This document shows, piece by piece, positions 1 through 7,217 of a stretch of 29,262 nt of DNA. Made by a program: the position numbers and the translations under genes. Origin of the DNA: Albidovulum sp. Its GTDB lineage: Bacteria > Pseudomonadota > Alphaproteobacteria > Rhodobacterales > Rhodobacteraceae. Below the pieces are notes generated by a model that did no database searches, had not been told where the DNA came from, and saw only the letters and a list, made by a program, of their open reading frames with translations. Each line of letters begins with the position of its first letter. The stretch's first letter is position 1. The stretch lies in NCBI GenBank assembly GCA_030837825.1, contig JAUQYB010000011.1, positions 1 to 29,262 on the forward strand. Direction: 5' to 3'.

Positions 1-1358
1 TCGATGCCGAAGTCCACCCAGTCGCGCAGCAGGTCGCAGTAGTGATAGACCGGGGCGAAGGGATCGCCCTGGCGCGCATAGCTTTCGTGATAGCAGCCGC
101 CGGCGCAGATCGACCGGATCCGGCAGGTCTTGCAGCCGAAGGCGCTGCGGTCCTGCGCGCCCTCGACGAAGGCCGCGAGCTTCGGCACGTCGATCCCGGT
201 GGTGACATTGCCGTAGGTCGGCTGGCTCGATCCGACGAAGCGGTGGCAAAGGTGCAGGTCGCCCGCCTTGTCCACGGCCAGAAGGCCGAGGCCGGCGCCG
301 CAGGGCACCGCCTTCTTCATCCCCTGGGCGATGTCGGTCAGAAGCTGGTGCATGTTGGAGAACCCGATGTTCTCGCCGCGGATCGCCGCCTCGACATAGC
401 GCCGGCCGAGCGTCTTCATGTCCTCGAACACCGATTTCAGCATGTCGGGCTGAAGGTTGAAGACCGCGATCGGCCCCGAAGTCGCCGGTCCGAAGCCGAC
501 TTCGGCGAAGCCGAGGTCGTTGATCAGGTGGTCGTGGATCGCCAGGACGTCGGTGACCCCCGCCGTCAGCGTCACCCGCGCCCCCACCGGGCGCGACCGG
601 TAGCGGGCAAGAAGCATCCGCACCTTGGTTGCCACCACGTCATAGGTGCCGCGCCCGCCGACGGTGCGGCGGTTCCGGTCGTGCATCGCGCGCGGCCCGT
701 CCATGCTGACGGTCAGGCCGAAGCGGTGCGCGTCGAGCCAGTCGGCGATCTCCTCGGTCAGAAGCGTGGCGTTGGTGGTCAGCGTGAAGTCGACGGTCTT
801 GCCCAGTTCCGCCGCGCGGGCCTCGGCATGGTCCACCGCCTGCCGGATCAGCGGCATGTTGGTCAGGGGCTCGCCGCCGAAGAACACCACGTTGACCCGG
901 TCGCGCGACGCCGCCTGCCGGAACAGCAGGTCGATCGCCGCGCGCGCGGTGGCGAAGTCCATCTTCTCGCCCTTGGCGGGCGTCGTCAGGTCTTCCTTGT
1001 AGCAGTAGGTGCAGGCGAGGTTGCAGCCGGTGTTGACGTTCAGGATGATCGTCGACAGCGGGATGTCCTCGACCGCCTGCACCCGGATCGGGGTTTCCGG
1101 CGCCGCCGCATCGCGCAGGATGTCGAGGCTGATCAGGCTTTGCAGGCAGTCGGCCAGCGCCTGCGGCGCGAACCGGCCCCCGAGTTCGTCCCTCAGCGTT
1201 CCGGCATCGGCCGAGCCGGCGCGGCGAAAGAGGTCGTAGACCGCGCGGGACACCTCGTCCATCTCGAACAGGCTGGTCGTCGGCACGTGCATTAGCATCG
1301 CGTGGCCGTCCACGTCCACGCGATGGGCATTGTGGCGGATGAAGGTGAGCGAACCCAT
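1..1358 (-). CDS. qhpD: Quinohemoprotein amine dehydrogenase maturase, radical SAM (3' end cut by window)
   Basis: Radical SAM enzyme that, in the known family, forms the Cys-to-Asp/Glu thioether cross-links in the small gamma subunit (QhpC) of quinohemoprotein amine dehydrogenase before export. My translation from ATG 1358 gives 452 codons with no stop before the window edge; characterised homologues are near 475 residues, so only a short C-terminus is missing. The N-terminal ~100 residues resemble a leader-binding region. The SAM cluster motif CNLACTYC places cysteines at 112, 116 and 119, followed by FFGGEP. The C-terminal part is cysteine-rich (CRTC, SICAGGC, HYC), as expected for SPASM-type auxiliary iron-sulfur clusters. 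The start lies 7 bases after the qhpA stop, so the two are co-transcribed. The gamma and beta subunit genes should follow beyond the window start. It is also annotated as peaB in other organisms. Confidence 0.93.
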   Translation of the reverse strand, partial: MGSLTFIRHNAHRVDVDGHAMLMHVPTTSLFEMDEVSRAVYDLFRRAGSADAGTLRDELGGRFAPQALADCLQSLISLDILRDAAAPETPIRVQAVEDIPLSTIILNVNTGCNLACTYCYKEDLTTPAKGEKMDFATARAAIDLLFRQAASRDRVNVVFFGGEPLTNMPLIRQAVDHAEARAAELGKTVDFTLTTNATLLTEEIADWLDAHRFGLTVSMDGPRAMHDRNRRTVGGRGTYDVVATKVRMLLARYRSRPVGARVTLTAGVTDVLAIHDHLINDLGFAEVGFGPATSGPIAVFNLQPDMLKSVFEDMKTLGRRYVEAAIRGENIGFSNMHQLLTDIAQGMKKAVPCGAGLGLLAVDKAGDLHLCHRFVGSSQPTYGNVTTGIDVPKLAAFVEGAQDRSAFGCKTCRIRSICAGGCYHESYARQGDPFAPVYHYCDLLRDWVDFGI

Positions 1359-1365
1359 CGTGCCC

Positions 1366-2922
1366 TCAGCGGATCGGCGTGTCGACGAAGCGCTGCACGG
1401 TGGCGTAGAGATGCCCCCTGCCCTCGAGCGTCCGCTCGCCATCCTTCACGGTGGCGATGACGCTGAGGTTGCCGGCGTTGTTGGTGCTCATCACCCGCTC
1501 GGGGTTCGGGCCGGCGCCGGCGGGGTCGAAGATGCCCGTGGCCCCGATCTGGCCGGCGAATTTCGCATCCTCCGCGGCGGCGGCGGCTTCGTCGAAATTG
1601 TCGACCGACCATTCGGCCACGACCGCGCCGATGCGGATGTCGTCGCCGGTTTCCGGCTGCCCGTCCGGCCCGTTCAGCCAGCCGATCGCGTCGAAGGCGG
1701 CCGGTTGCTTGGCGATGGGGCCGCCGTTGTCGCCGATCCGCGAATAGGTCACCGCCGGCTCGACCGAGACCCGGTCGAGCGCGGAGTAGACGCCGACCGC
1801 CGCGTCGAGCGACGCCCCGCCCACGGCGACCGCGCCACGCCCGGCCGCGGCATCGGCGGCCGCCGTCACCTTCAGCACCACCGTGCCCGCATCGTTCGAG
1901 ACCGTCTCGGCCGTAAGCCCCGCGGGCAGGGTGACATCGCCCGAAAGGCCGACGCCCGAAACCCGCATCTCGACGGTTTCGCCGGCGCGGACATGGTCCG
2001 GCACCACCGACAGGATCTGCGCCGGGGCATCCGTCCGCACCGCATGGATGCGCCCGCCGAGGGCGGTCTGCGCGGAATTGAACCAGCGTCCGTCCAGTGA
2101 CCCGTCCTCGCGCAGCGCCATCACCTCGTGCAGTTCGGTCTCGCCCGCCGTCATCGTGGCGCGCCATTCGCCGGCGCCGTAGAGATAGGCCGAGCCGCTG
2201 CGCGTCTCGCTCTGGCCGTCGGCGAAGGCCAGCACCTGCGTGACCTTGTAGCCCTCGCCGTCGCGCTCGATCGTCAGCGTGCCGTCATAGGCGCCGCGTC
2301 CCGGCTGGCGCCCGGCGATGCGCCATTCGCCCGAGAGGTCGGCATCGGCCTTCGCCGGCGGGTCGCCGAGAACGTAGCGTTCGGTCAACTGCTTCAGCAC
2401 GTCGCCCTGGGCGATGCCCCACCAGTCGCGGTCGCGCGCCAGCGCCTGGTATTCCAGCGAGGGGAACTGGCCGAGGTGGAAGTGCAGGAGCTTTTCCCAG
2501 TCATCCGGCGTGCGCCGCTGGAGCGCGACGCGGGCGTAGGAGTGGCAGCGCCCGCAGGTCTGGCTCATCAGGTCGTCGGGGCCGTGGTCGTCGGCCAGGG
2601 GCTCGCGCTCCAGGATGTAGCGGAACCCGTCGGTCTCCGCGACCGACAGGCCGCGCGTGTCGGCGAGGTAACGGACCACGGTGACGAAATCCGCGTCGCT
2701 GAGCTGCACGCCGTAGTTGCGCATCATCCGCACCGTGTTCATCTCCCACCCCTCGGGGGTGCGGCGGCTGGTGTCGATGCGAGACATCCGCCCCTGGTCG
2801 TCCTTCAGGTGACAGGCGCCGCAGACGGTGGCGACGATCTCCTCGCCGGTCGCGGCAAGGCCGGGCGCGGCAAGCGGGATGAAGGCGGTGGTCAGCAATG
2901 TGGCAAGGGTCGTGCGAGACAT
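1366..2922 (-). CDS. qhpA: Quinohemoprotein amine dehydrogenase alpha subunit, dihaem cytochrome c
   Basis: Large subunit of the periplasmic enzyme that oxidises primary amines to aldehydes and ammonia and passes electrons to a cytochrome or cupredoxin. The protein has 518 residues, in line with the family. Residues 1-23 or 24 form a Sec signal peptide ending near GLA-A. Two haem c sites are visible, CGACH at 34-38 and CGRCH at 123-127, giving the dihaem domain in roughly residues 25-190. The rest (about 195-518) is rich in beta strands, matching the barrel and immunoglobulin-like domains of known alpha subunits. The start is ATG 2922 with AGAGGAAG about 10 bases upstream. It is the first gene of a minus-strand operon with qhpD and shares a 195-base divergent promoter region with qhpG. 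The cysteine tryptophylquinone cofactor sits in the separate gamma subunit, which is outside the window. Confidence 0.95.
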   Translation of the reverse strand: MSRTTLATLLTTAFIPLAAPGLAATGEEIVATVCGACHLKDDQGRMSRIDTSRRTPEGWEMNTVRMMRNYGVQLSDADFVTVVRYLADTRGLSVAETDGFRYILEREPLADDHGPDDLMSQTCGRCHSYARVALQRRTPDDWEKLLHFHLGQFPSLEYQALARDRDWWGIAQGDVLKQLTERYVLGDPPAKADADLSGEWRIAGRQPGRGAYDGTLTIERDGEGYKVTQVLAFADGQSETRSGSAYLYGAGEWRATMTAGETELHEVMALREDGSLDGRWFNSAQTALGGRIHAVRTDAPAQILSVVPDHVRAGETVEMRVSGVGLSGDVTLPAGLTAETVSNDAGTVVLKVTAAADAAAGRGAVAVGGASLDAAVGVYSALDRVSVEPAVTYSRIGDNGGPIAKQPAAFDAIGWLNGPDGQPETGDDIRIGAVVAEWSVDNFDEAAAAAEDAKFAGQIGATGIFDPAGAGPNPERVMSTNNAGNLSVIATVKDGERTLEGRGHLYATVQRFVDTPIR

Positions 2923-3117
2923 CGCGCAGGGCTTCCTCTGGCTGGGCGGACACGGGGGCCGCGGGACATGCGGCGAAGTGAAGCAGGTGACGCGCCGTCA
3001 AAGTTGACATTTCCGGACAAACTCCGGGGGCGGCGGAGAATGGCCGAAGATGTCAACTCCCAGGCAGCCGGTTTGCCGATCCTGTGGCAGGATACGGCAG
3101 CGGAGGAGGAAGCGGCC
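2923..3117. promoter_or_regulatory. Divergent qhpA/qhpG control region with inverted repeat
   Basis: The 195 bases between the divergent qhpA and qhpG starts hold an inverted repeat. The left arm at 3002-3016 reads AGTTGACATTTCCGG. The complement of the right arm (3044-3058) reads AGTTGACATCTTCGG, so 13 of 15 positions match and the first nine are identical. Arm centres are 42 bases apart, about four helical turns, so a dimeric regulator could bind both arms on the same face. Each arm contains TTGACA, but neither has a -10-like hexamer at 16-18 bases, so I read the arms as operators rather than -35 boxes. The FeaR/QhpR-like protein at 6173-7096 is the obvious candidate ligand; that link is inference. 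The qhpG ribosome site is GGAGGAGGAA just before 3118. Confidence 0.6.
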
Positions 3118-4422
3118 ATGCCCCGGCAGTTCGATCTGGTCATCACCGGCGGCGGTCCGGCGGGCGCCATCGCCGCCTGGCACGCCGCGCGCGACGGGCG
3201 CCGGGTCGCGCTGATCGACCCCGACATGCCGGTGCCGCGGCTGGAAGGCATCGGCCCGCGGCTGCATCACTGGCTGGAACAGGTCGGGCTCTACGACGGC
3301 GCCGCGATGGAGGCGGTGCGGCTGACGCGGATCAGCCGCTGGGGCGGCTCCACCTACGGGCGGAACGTCGAGACGGTGGTGGAACGCACCGCCTTCGACC
3401 GGCACCTGCGGGGTGCGGCCGTGGCGGCGGGGGCGGAGCTGGTGACGGCGACGGCCCAGCCCCTGCCAGGCCGCGCCGTTTTGGCCGACGGCACCGAAAT
3501 CGCCGGCCGGATGGTCTTCGACGCCCGCGGGCGCAAGGCGCTCGGCCGCCGGCCGAACGCCGCCCGGGGACCCGCGACCATCGCCATCGCCGCGGCGCTG
3601 AGGCTCGCGCCCGGCACGGCACAGGCGGCGCATGTGCTGCCGCTCGACGATGGCTGGCTGTGGCTCGCCAGCCTCGGCGACGGGCGGGGCTGGGTGCAGC
3701 TCACCCAGGACGCGGCCGACCCGGCGGGGCGCGATCCGCTGGCGCGGCTCGCGTCGGCGCTGGCCGGCGCGCGTGATCACCTGCCGGAGGTCACCGGGAT
3801 CGACGGCGCAGCGCTCGTCCGCGATTCCTCGGTGGTCCTGCCGCTGCCGGTCGCCGACCTCGAGGTCATCGCCATCGGCGACGCGGTCGCGGGGATGGAC
3901 CCGCTCTCCGGGCACGGCATGTTCTTCGCCACCTCCTCGGCGCTTGCCGCCACCGCGGTGCGGCGCACGCTCGAGGCAGGTGATGACCGGGAAAGCCGCG
4001 ATCTCGCGCTTCGGTTCCTCAACCAGCGGCTCGATCTTCTCTACCTGCGCCAGGCCCGGCTCGGGCGCGACTTCATCCGCAGCGAGGCGGCGCGCGCCGA
4101 TCTGCCGTTCTGGTCGCGACGGGCGGCCTTCCCCGACGACCTGCCAATGGAGGCCGCGGCCACCGGCGAGCGGATCGCCCGCCGCATCGTCGTCGAGGAC
4201 GGAAGGCTCACCGAGGCCGAGGTTCTGATCCCGCCCCACGCGCCCGGCGGTGTCGCCTGGGTCGAGGGGCAGCCGGCCGCGGCGGTCTGGCGGGCGATGG
4301 AGGCAGGCGCGGGCCGCGACGAGCTTGCCGGCCGCTTCGGCCGCGCCGGCGAGATCGTCGCGGCATGGTTCGCAGGGGCGGCACCGGGGGCGGCACCGGA
4401 GGCAGCACCGGCGCGCGGATAG
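3118..4422 (+). CDS. qhpG: FAD-dependent monooxygenase of quinone cofactor biogenesis (QhpG-like)
   Basis: Flavoprotein of the tryptophan-halogenase/PHBH-like class. Characterised QhpG hydroxylates the target tryptophan in the cross-linked gamma subunit on the way to cysteine tryptophylquinone. Of 434 residues, the N-terminus carries the dinucleotide-binding GGGPAG at 11-16 after a beta strand, and a second FAD contact GDAVAGMDPLSGHGM begins at residue 254. ATG 3118 was chosen because GGAGGAGGAA lies 6-8 bases upstream; the open frame continues far upstream only as antisense shadow. It is divergent from qhpA, which supports the assignment more strongly than the generic FAD motifs do. The last ~20 residues are an Ala/Pro/Gly tail encoded by a 12-base tandem repeat. 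An ordinary FAD oxidoreductase is the alternative, but the context makes this unlikely. Confidence 0.85.
   Translation: MPRQFDLVITGGGPAGAIAAWHAARDGRRVALIDPDMPVPRLEGIGPRLHHWLEQVGLYDGAAMEAVRLTRISRWGGSTYGRNVETVVERTAFDRHLRGAAVAAGAELVTATAQPLPGRAVLADGTEIAGRMVFDARGRKALGRRPNAARGPATIAIAAALRLAPGTAQAAHVLPLDDGWLWLASLGDGRGWVQLTQDAADPAGRDPLARLASALAGARDHLPEVTGIDGAALVRDSSVVLPLPVADLEVIAIGDAVAGMDPLSGHGMFFATSSALAATAVRRTLEAGDDRESRDLALRFLNQRLDLLYLRQARLGRDFIRSEAARADLPFWSRRAAFPDDLPMEAAATGERIARRIVVEDGRLTEAEVLIPPHAPGGVAWVEGQPAAAVWRAMEAGAGRDELAGRFGRAGEIVAAWFAGAAPGAAPEAAPARG
4375..4410 (+). repeat. Three 12-bp tandem units at the 3' end of qhpG
   Basis: GGGGCGGCACCG occurs twice exactly (4375-4386 and 4387-4398), followed by GAGGCAGCACCG (4399-4410) with two changes. 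Being a multiple of three, the units add Ala/Pro/Gly codons to the QhpG tail without breaking the frame. Confidence 0.85.
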
Positions 4423-4441
4423 CGCGCCGGCAGGGGCGCGC
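4422..4441. terminator. Hairpin between convergent qhpG and acyl-CoA synthetase genes
   Basis: GCGCGCC (4422-4428) pairs with GGCGCGC (4435-4441) across a six-base loop. It lies between two genes that end towards each other, but there is no T tract on either side, so termination is only suggested. Confidence 0.35.
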
Positions 4442-4481
4442 GCCGGGCCCGCCCTGCGCCTCCTGCGGACGCGCCCCGCCG

Positions 4482-6119
4482 TCAGCCCTCCTTCTTCGCG
4501 CGCAGTTCCACCCGGCGGATCTTGCCCGAGATCGTCTTGGGCAGCGTCTCCACGAAGACCACCTCGCGCGGATACTTGTAGGGTGCGGTCACGCGCTTGC
4601 AGTGTTCCTGGATGTCGAGCGCCAGCGCCTCGCCCGGCTCATGCCCCCTGGCGAGGATCACATAGGCCACGACGATCTCGCCGCGCAGCGACTCGGGCTT
4701 GGCGATGACGGCGCTTTCGGCCACCGCCGGGTGCTCGAGAAGCACGCTTTCCACCTCGAACGGGCTGATCCGGTAGCCGGCGGAGGTGATCAGGTCGTCG
4801 GCCCGGCCGACAAACCAGAAATAGCCGTCCTCGTCGCGGGTGGCGGTGTCGCCGGTATAGTACCAGCCGTGGCGGAAGGCGCGCCGGTCGGGCTCGGCCC
4901 CGGTGTAGTAGCCGGAGAAGAGCCCCGGCGGGGCCGCACCCTCGACCCGCACCGCGATGTTGCCGATCTCGCCGCACGGGACGACATGGCCCTCGGCGTC
5001 GACCACGTCGACGTCGAACCCCGGCACCGGCTGGCCCATCGAGCCGAACCTGACCGGCTGGTCGGGGAAGTTCGCGACGATATTGACCGTCTCGGTCTGG
5101 CCGTAGCCGTCGGCGATGGTGGTGCCGGTGGCCTCCTGCCAGAAGCGGATGACCTCGGGGTTCAGGGGCTCGCCCGCGCCGACCGAGCGGCGCAGCGAGG
5201 CGAAGTCGTATCCCGACAGGTCCATCTGCGCGAACAGCCGGTAGGCGGTGGGGGGCGCGCAGAAGGTGGTGACGCCAAGCCTGCCGAGAAGCCGCAGGTG
5301 CAGGTCGGCATCGAAGCCCGGCGCGTCCAGCAGCACCGTCGTGCAGCCGATCAGGAACTGCGGGAACAGCATCCCCCAGGCCGCCTTCGCCCAGCCGGTG
5401 TCGGTCAGCGTCCAGTGAACGTCCTCGGGGCGCAGGTCCATCCAGAAGAGCCCTGTCGAGGCATGGGCGAGCCCGTAGGAGAAATCGCGCGGCACCATCT
5501 TCGGCATCGCCGTGGTGCCGGAGGTGAAATAGCCCATCATCATGTCGTCCGACCTGAGGTCCGGCCGGTCCCCGGAGGCGATCTCGTCCGGCTGGCCTGC
5601 GGCCAGCTCCTCGGTCGAGATCCAGCCGGACCGCGGCCCGCCGATGACGATCAGGTAGGCAAGCGACGGGCAGTCGCCGCGGACCGCCTCGACCTTGCCG
5701 CAGTGCTCGGGTGTGACAATCACGGCGCGGGCGCCGGTGCGGTTCACCCGGTAGGCAATGTCCTTGCCGGTCAGCAGGTTGGTGCCCGGCATCGAGACGA
5801 CGCCGAGCTTCATGCAGGCGAAGATCGCGTCATACCATTCCGGGATGCGCCCGGCGACGAGGCAGGCGAAGTCGCCCTTGCGAAGGCCGAGCGCGCGAAG
5901 CCCGCCCGCCAGCCGCGACGACCGCCGCGCGAGGTCGGAATAGCGAAGCTCGCGCACCGTGCCGCTCGGCCCGTCCACGGCGAGGACGGCCACCTTGTCG
6001 GCCTCGCGCCCGCGCCGGTCGATCACGTCATAGGCGAAGTTGAACCGCTCGGGGCAGGCGAAGCGATAGGCCGCGCGGGCGGCCAGATAGTCCCTCGGAA
6101 CGTCCATGAAGTCATACAT
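4482..6119 (-). CDS. Medium-chain acyl-CoA synthetase (ACSM/benzoate-CoA ligase-like)
   Basis: AMP-forming ligase that activates a carboxylic acid to its CoA thioester. The 545-residue protein shows the full ANL set: the phosphate loop YFTSGTTAMPKM near 197-208, DGYGQTE at 337-343, WYYTGD ending at 424 followed by the hinge region GRADDLITSAGYRISPFEVE, and the C-terminal catalytic lysine K533 in SGKIRR. The wording of these motifs (TSGTTAMPKM, DLITSAGYRI, PKTISGKIRR) is that of the medium-chain/ACSM group. ATG 6119 is preceded by GGGGAGGGGGAGAAG; the longer open frame upstream overlaps the regulator gene and is not used. It is the last gene of a likely aldehyde dehydrogenase-regulator-synthetase run (53-base gap to the regulator). 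I infer that it takes the acid made from the amine by the qhp enzyme and the aldehyde dehydrogenase; chain length or aromaticity cannot be read from sequence. Confidence 0.9.
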   Translation of the reverse strand: MYDFMDVPRDYLAARAAYRFACPERFNFAYDVIDRRGREADKVAVLAVDGPSGTVRELRYSDLARRSSRLAGGLRALGLRKGDFACLVAGRIPEWYDAIFACMKLGVVSMPGTNLLTGKDIAYRVNRTGARAVIVTPEHCGKVEAVRGDCPSLAYLIVIGGPRSGWISTEELAAGQPDEIASGDRPDLRSDDMMMGYFTSGTTAMPKMVPRDFSYGLAHASTGLFWMDLRPEDVHWTLTDTGWAKAAWGMLFPQFLIGCTTVLLDAPGFDADLHLRLLGRLGVTTFCAPPTAYRLFAQMDLSGYDFASLRRSVGAGEPLNPEVIRFWQEATGTTIADGYGQTETVNIVANFPDQPVRFGSMGQPVPGFDVDVVDAEGHVVPCGEIGNIAVRVEGAAPPGLFSGYYTGAEPDRRAFRHGWYYTGDTATRDEDGYFWFVGRADDLITSAGYRISPFEVESVLLEHPAVAESAVIAKPESLRGEIVVAYVILARGHEPGEALALDIQEHCKRVTAPYKYPREVVFVETLPKTISGKIRRVELRAKKEG

Positions 6120-6172
6120 TCTTCTCCCCCTCCCCTGGGAAGCGGCCGGCGCGCGGTGGCGCGGCGCGGGTG

Positions 6173-7096
6173 TCAGGCCATCGATTCGAGATACTCCCGC
6201 GGCGTCATCCCGAAGCGGGACTTGAAGCCGCGGTTGAAGTTCGAGAGGTCGCGGAAGCCGGAGTTGTAGGCGACATCGGAAATCCGCGCCTGGCCGGCCG
6301 GCCGGCGCCGGCGCAGGTGCGAGGCGGCGAGGTTCAGCCGGCGGTCGCGCACCTCGCGGGCGAAGGTGGTCCGCTCGGATTCGAAGAGGCGCTGCACCTG
6401 CCGGGTGGACATGCCGATTTCGTGCGCGAGCCAGCGCAGCGACAGGTCCTCGCGCGTCAGGTTCCGCTCCAGCACGTCGAGAACCAACGCGAAGCGGCGT
6501 TCGGCACCCTGTGCATCGAGTTCCTTCGAGAAGTTGCCCGGCTTGCAGAAGGCAAGCTGGATCATCCCGAGCAGAAGGTCGGCATTGGCCTTGCCCACCG
6601 CCGCGGTCGGATCCCAGCCGAGCGTGAAATGCTGGATCTGCTGGCGGATCGAGGGGGCGAGCGGATGGTCGCCGGCGAGCCTGCGGCCGATCTGCACGTT
6701 GCCGCGGCAGGACTGCATGAACAGCCCCCGCGGCATGTGCAGCGACAAAAGCCGCCCCTGGCCGGTGAAGGACAGAAGCCCCTCCCTGGTGGAATCCAGC
6801 AGCAGGCAATCGCCCGGCCCGATCAGCGAGCTTTCGCCGTTGTGGTCGACCCGAAGCTGGCCCGCGGTCTGGATGATGCAGAAGATGTGCTCGGCGCCGT
6901 CACGGCGGATGCCTTGCCGGTCGCGGCGGATCGCCTGCACGTCGCCGGCGACGTCGGCCACGTCGAGCCCGTCGAACTTGCGCGGATGGATCAGCCCGCG
7001 GACCGCGCGCTGGCGGTCCCGCGCCACGCCTTCATAATGGCCGCAGATGCCGTGCAGATCCTCGCACCACCGCTCGAACTCCCGCACTTCGGTCAT
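6173..7096 (-). CDS. qhpR: AraC-family regulator, FeaR/QhpR-like
   Basis: Transcriptional activator of 307 residues. The N-terminal ~180 residues resemble the AraC-binding-like sensor domain of FeaR-type amine-catabolism regulators, with FCIIQTAGQLRVDHNG in its beta barrel. The C-terminal ~100 residues hold two helix-turn-helix units: WLAHEIGMSTRQVQRLFESE, then ISDVAYNSGFRDLSNFNRGF, ending in the usual FGMTPREYL. ATG 7096 (MTEVREFERW) was preferred over more upstream starts that would overlap the aldehyde dehydrogenase; GGGGAGG lies about 11 bases upstream, a rather long spacing. It sits between the aldehyde dehydrogenase and the acyl-CoA synthetase on the same strand, which is unusual for a regulator of the whole set. 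Control of qhpA/qhpG through the 3002-3058 inverted repeat is inference. The symbol is given by context. Confidence 0.83.
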   Translation of the reverse strand: MTEVREFERWCEDLHGICGHYEGVARDRQRAVRGLIHPRKFDGLDVADVAGDVQAIRRDRQGIRRDGAEHIFCIIQTAGQLRVDHNGESSLIGPGDCLLLDSTREGLLSFTGQGRLLSLHMPRGLFMQSCRGNVQIGRRLAGDHPLAPSIRQQIQHFTLGWDPTAAVGKANADLLLGMIQLAFCKPGNFSKELDAQGAERRFALVLDVLERNLTREDLSLRWLAHEIGMSTRQVQRLFESERTTFAREVRDRRLNLAASHLRRRRPAGQARISDVAYNSGFRDLSNFNRGFKSRFGMTPREYLESMA

Positions 7097-7217
7097 TCCA
7101 GAAAACGCCTCCCCGCGCCGTCCAGATGATTCGTCTCGTCCCGGCGCCGAGTGTAACGGCGCGCGGCCGCCCTGTCGCATCCCGCCCCGGCGGGCGGCGC
7201 CCGCCGGGACCGGTGCC

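Noticed and set aside
42..1295. Long plus-strand open frame of 417 codons opposite qhpD
   Set aside because: It is the antisense shadow of the radical SAM gene. The minus strand has the CNLACTYC motif and normal composition, while the plus frame is an Arg/Val/Ala-rich string without domains; extreme GC third-position bias creates many such frames.
3004..3009. TTGACA as a sigma-70 -35 box for qhpG
   Set aside because: No -10-like hexamer occurs 16-18 bases downstream on the plus strand, and the same is true for the mirrored TTGACA on the minus strand. The symmetric placement fits an operator better.
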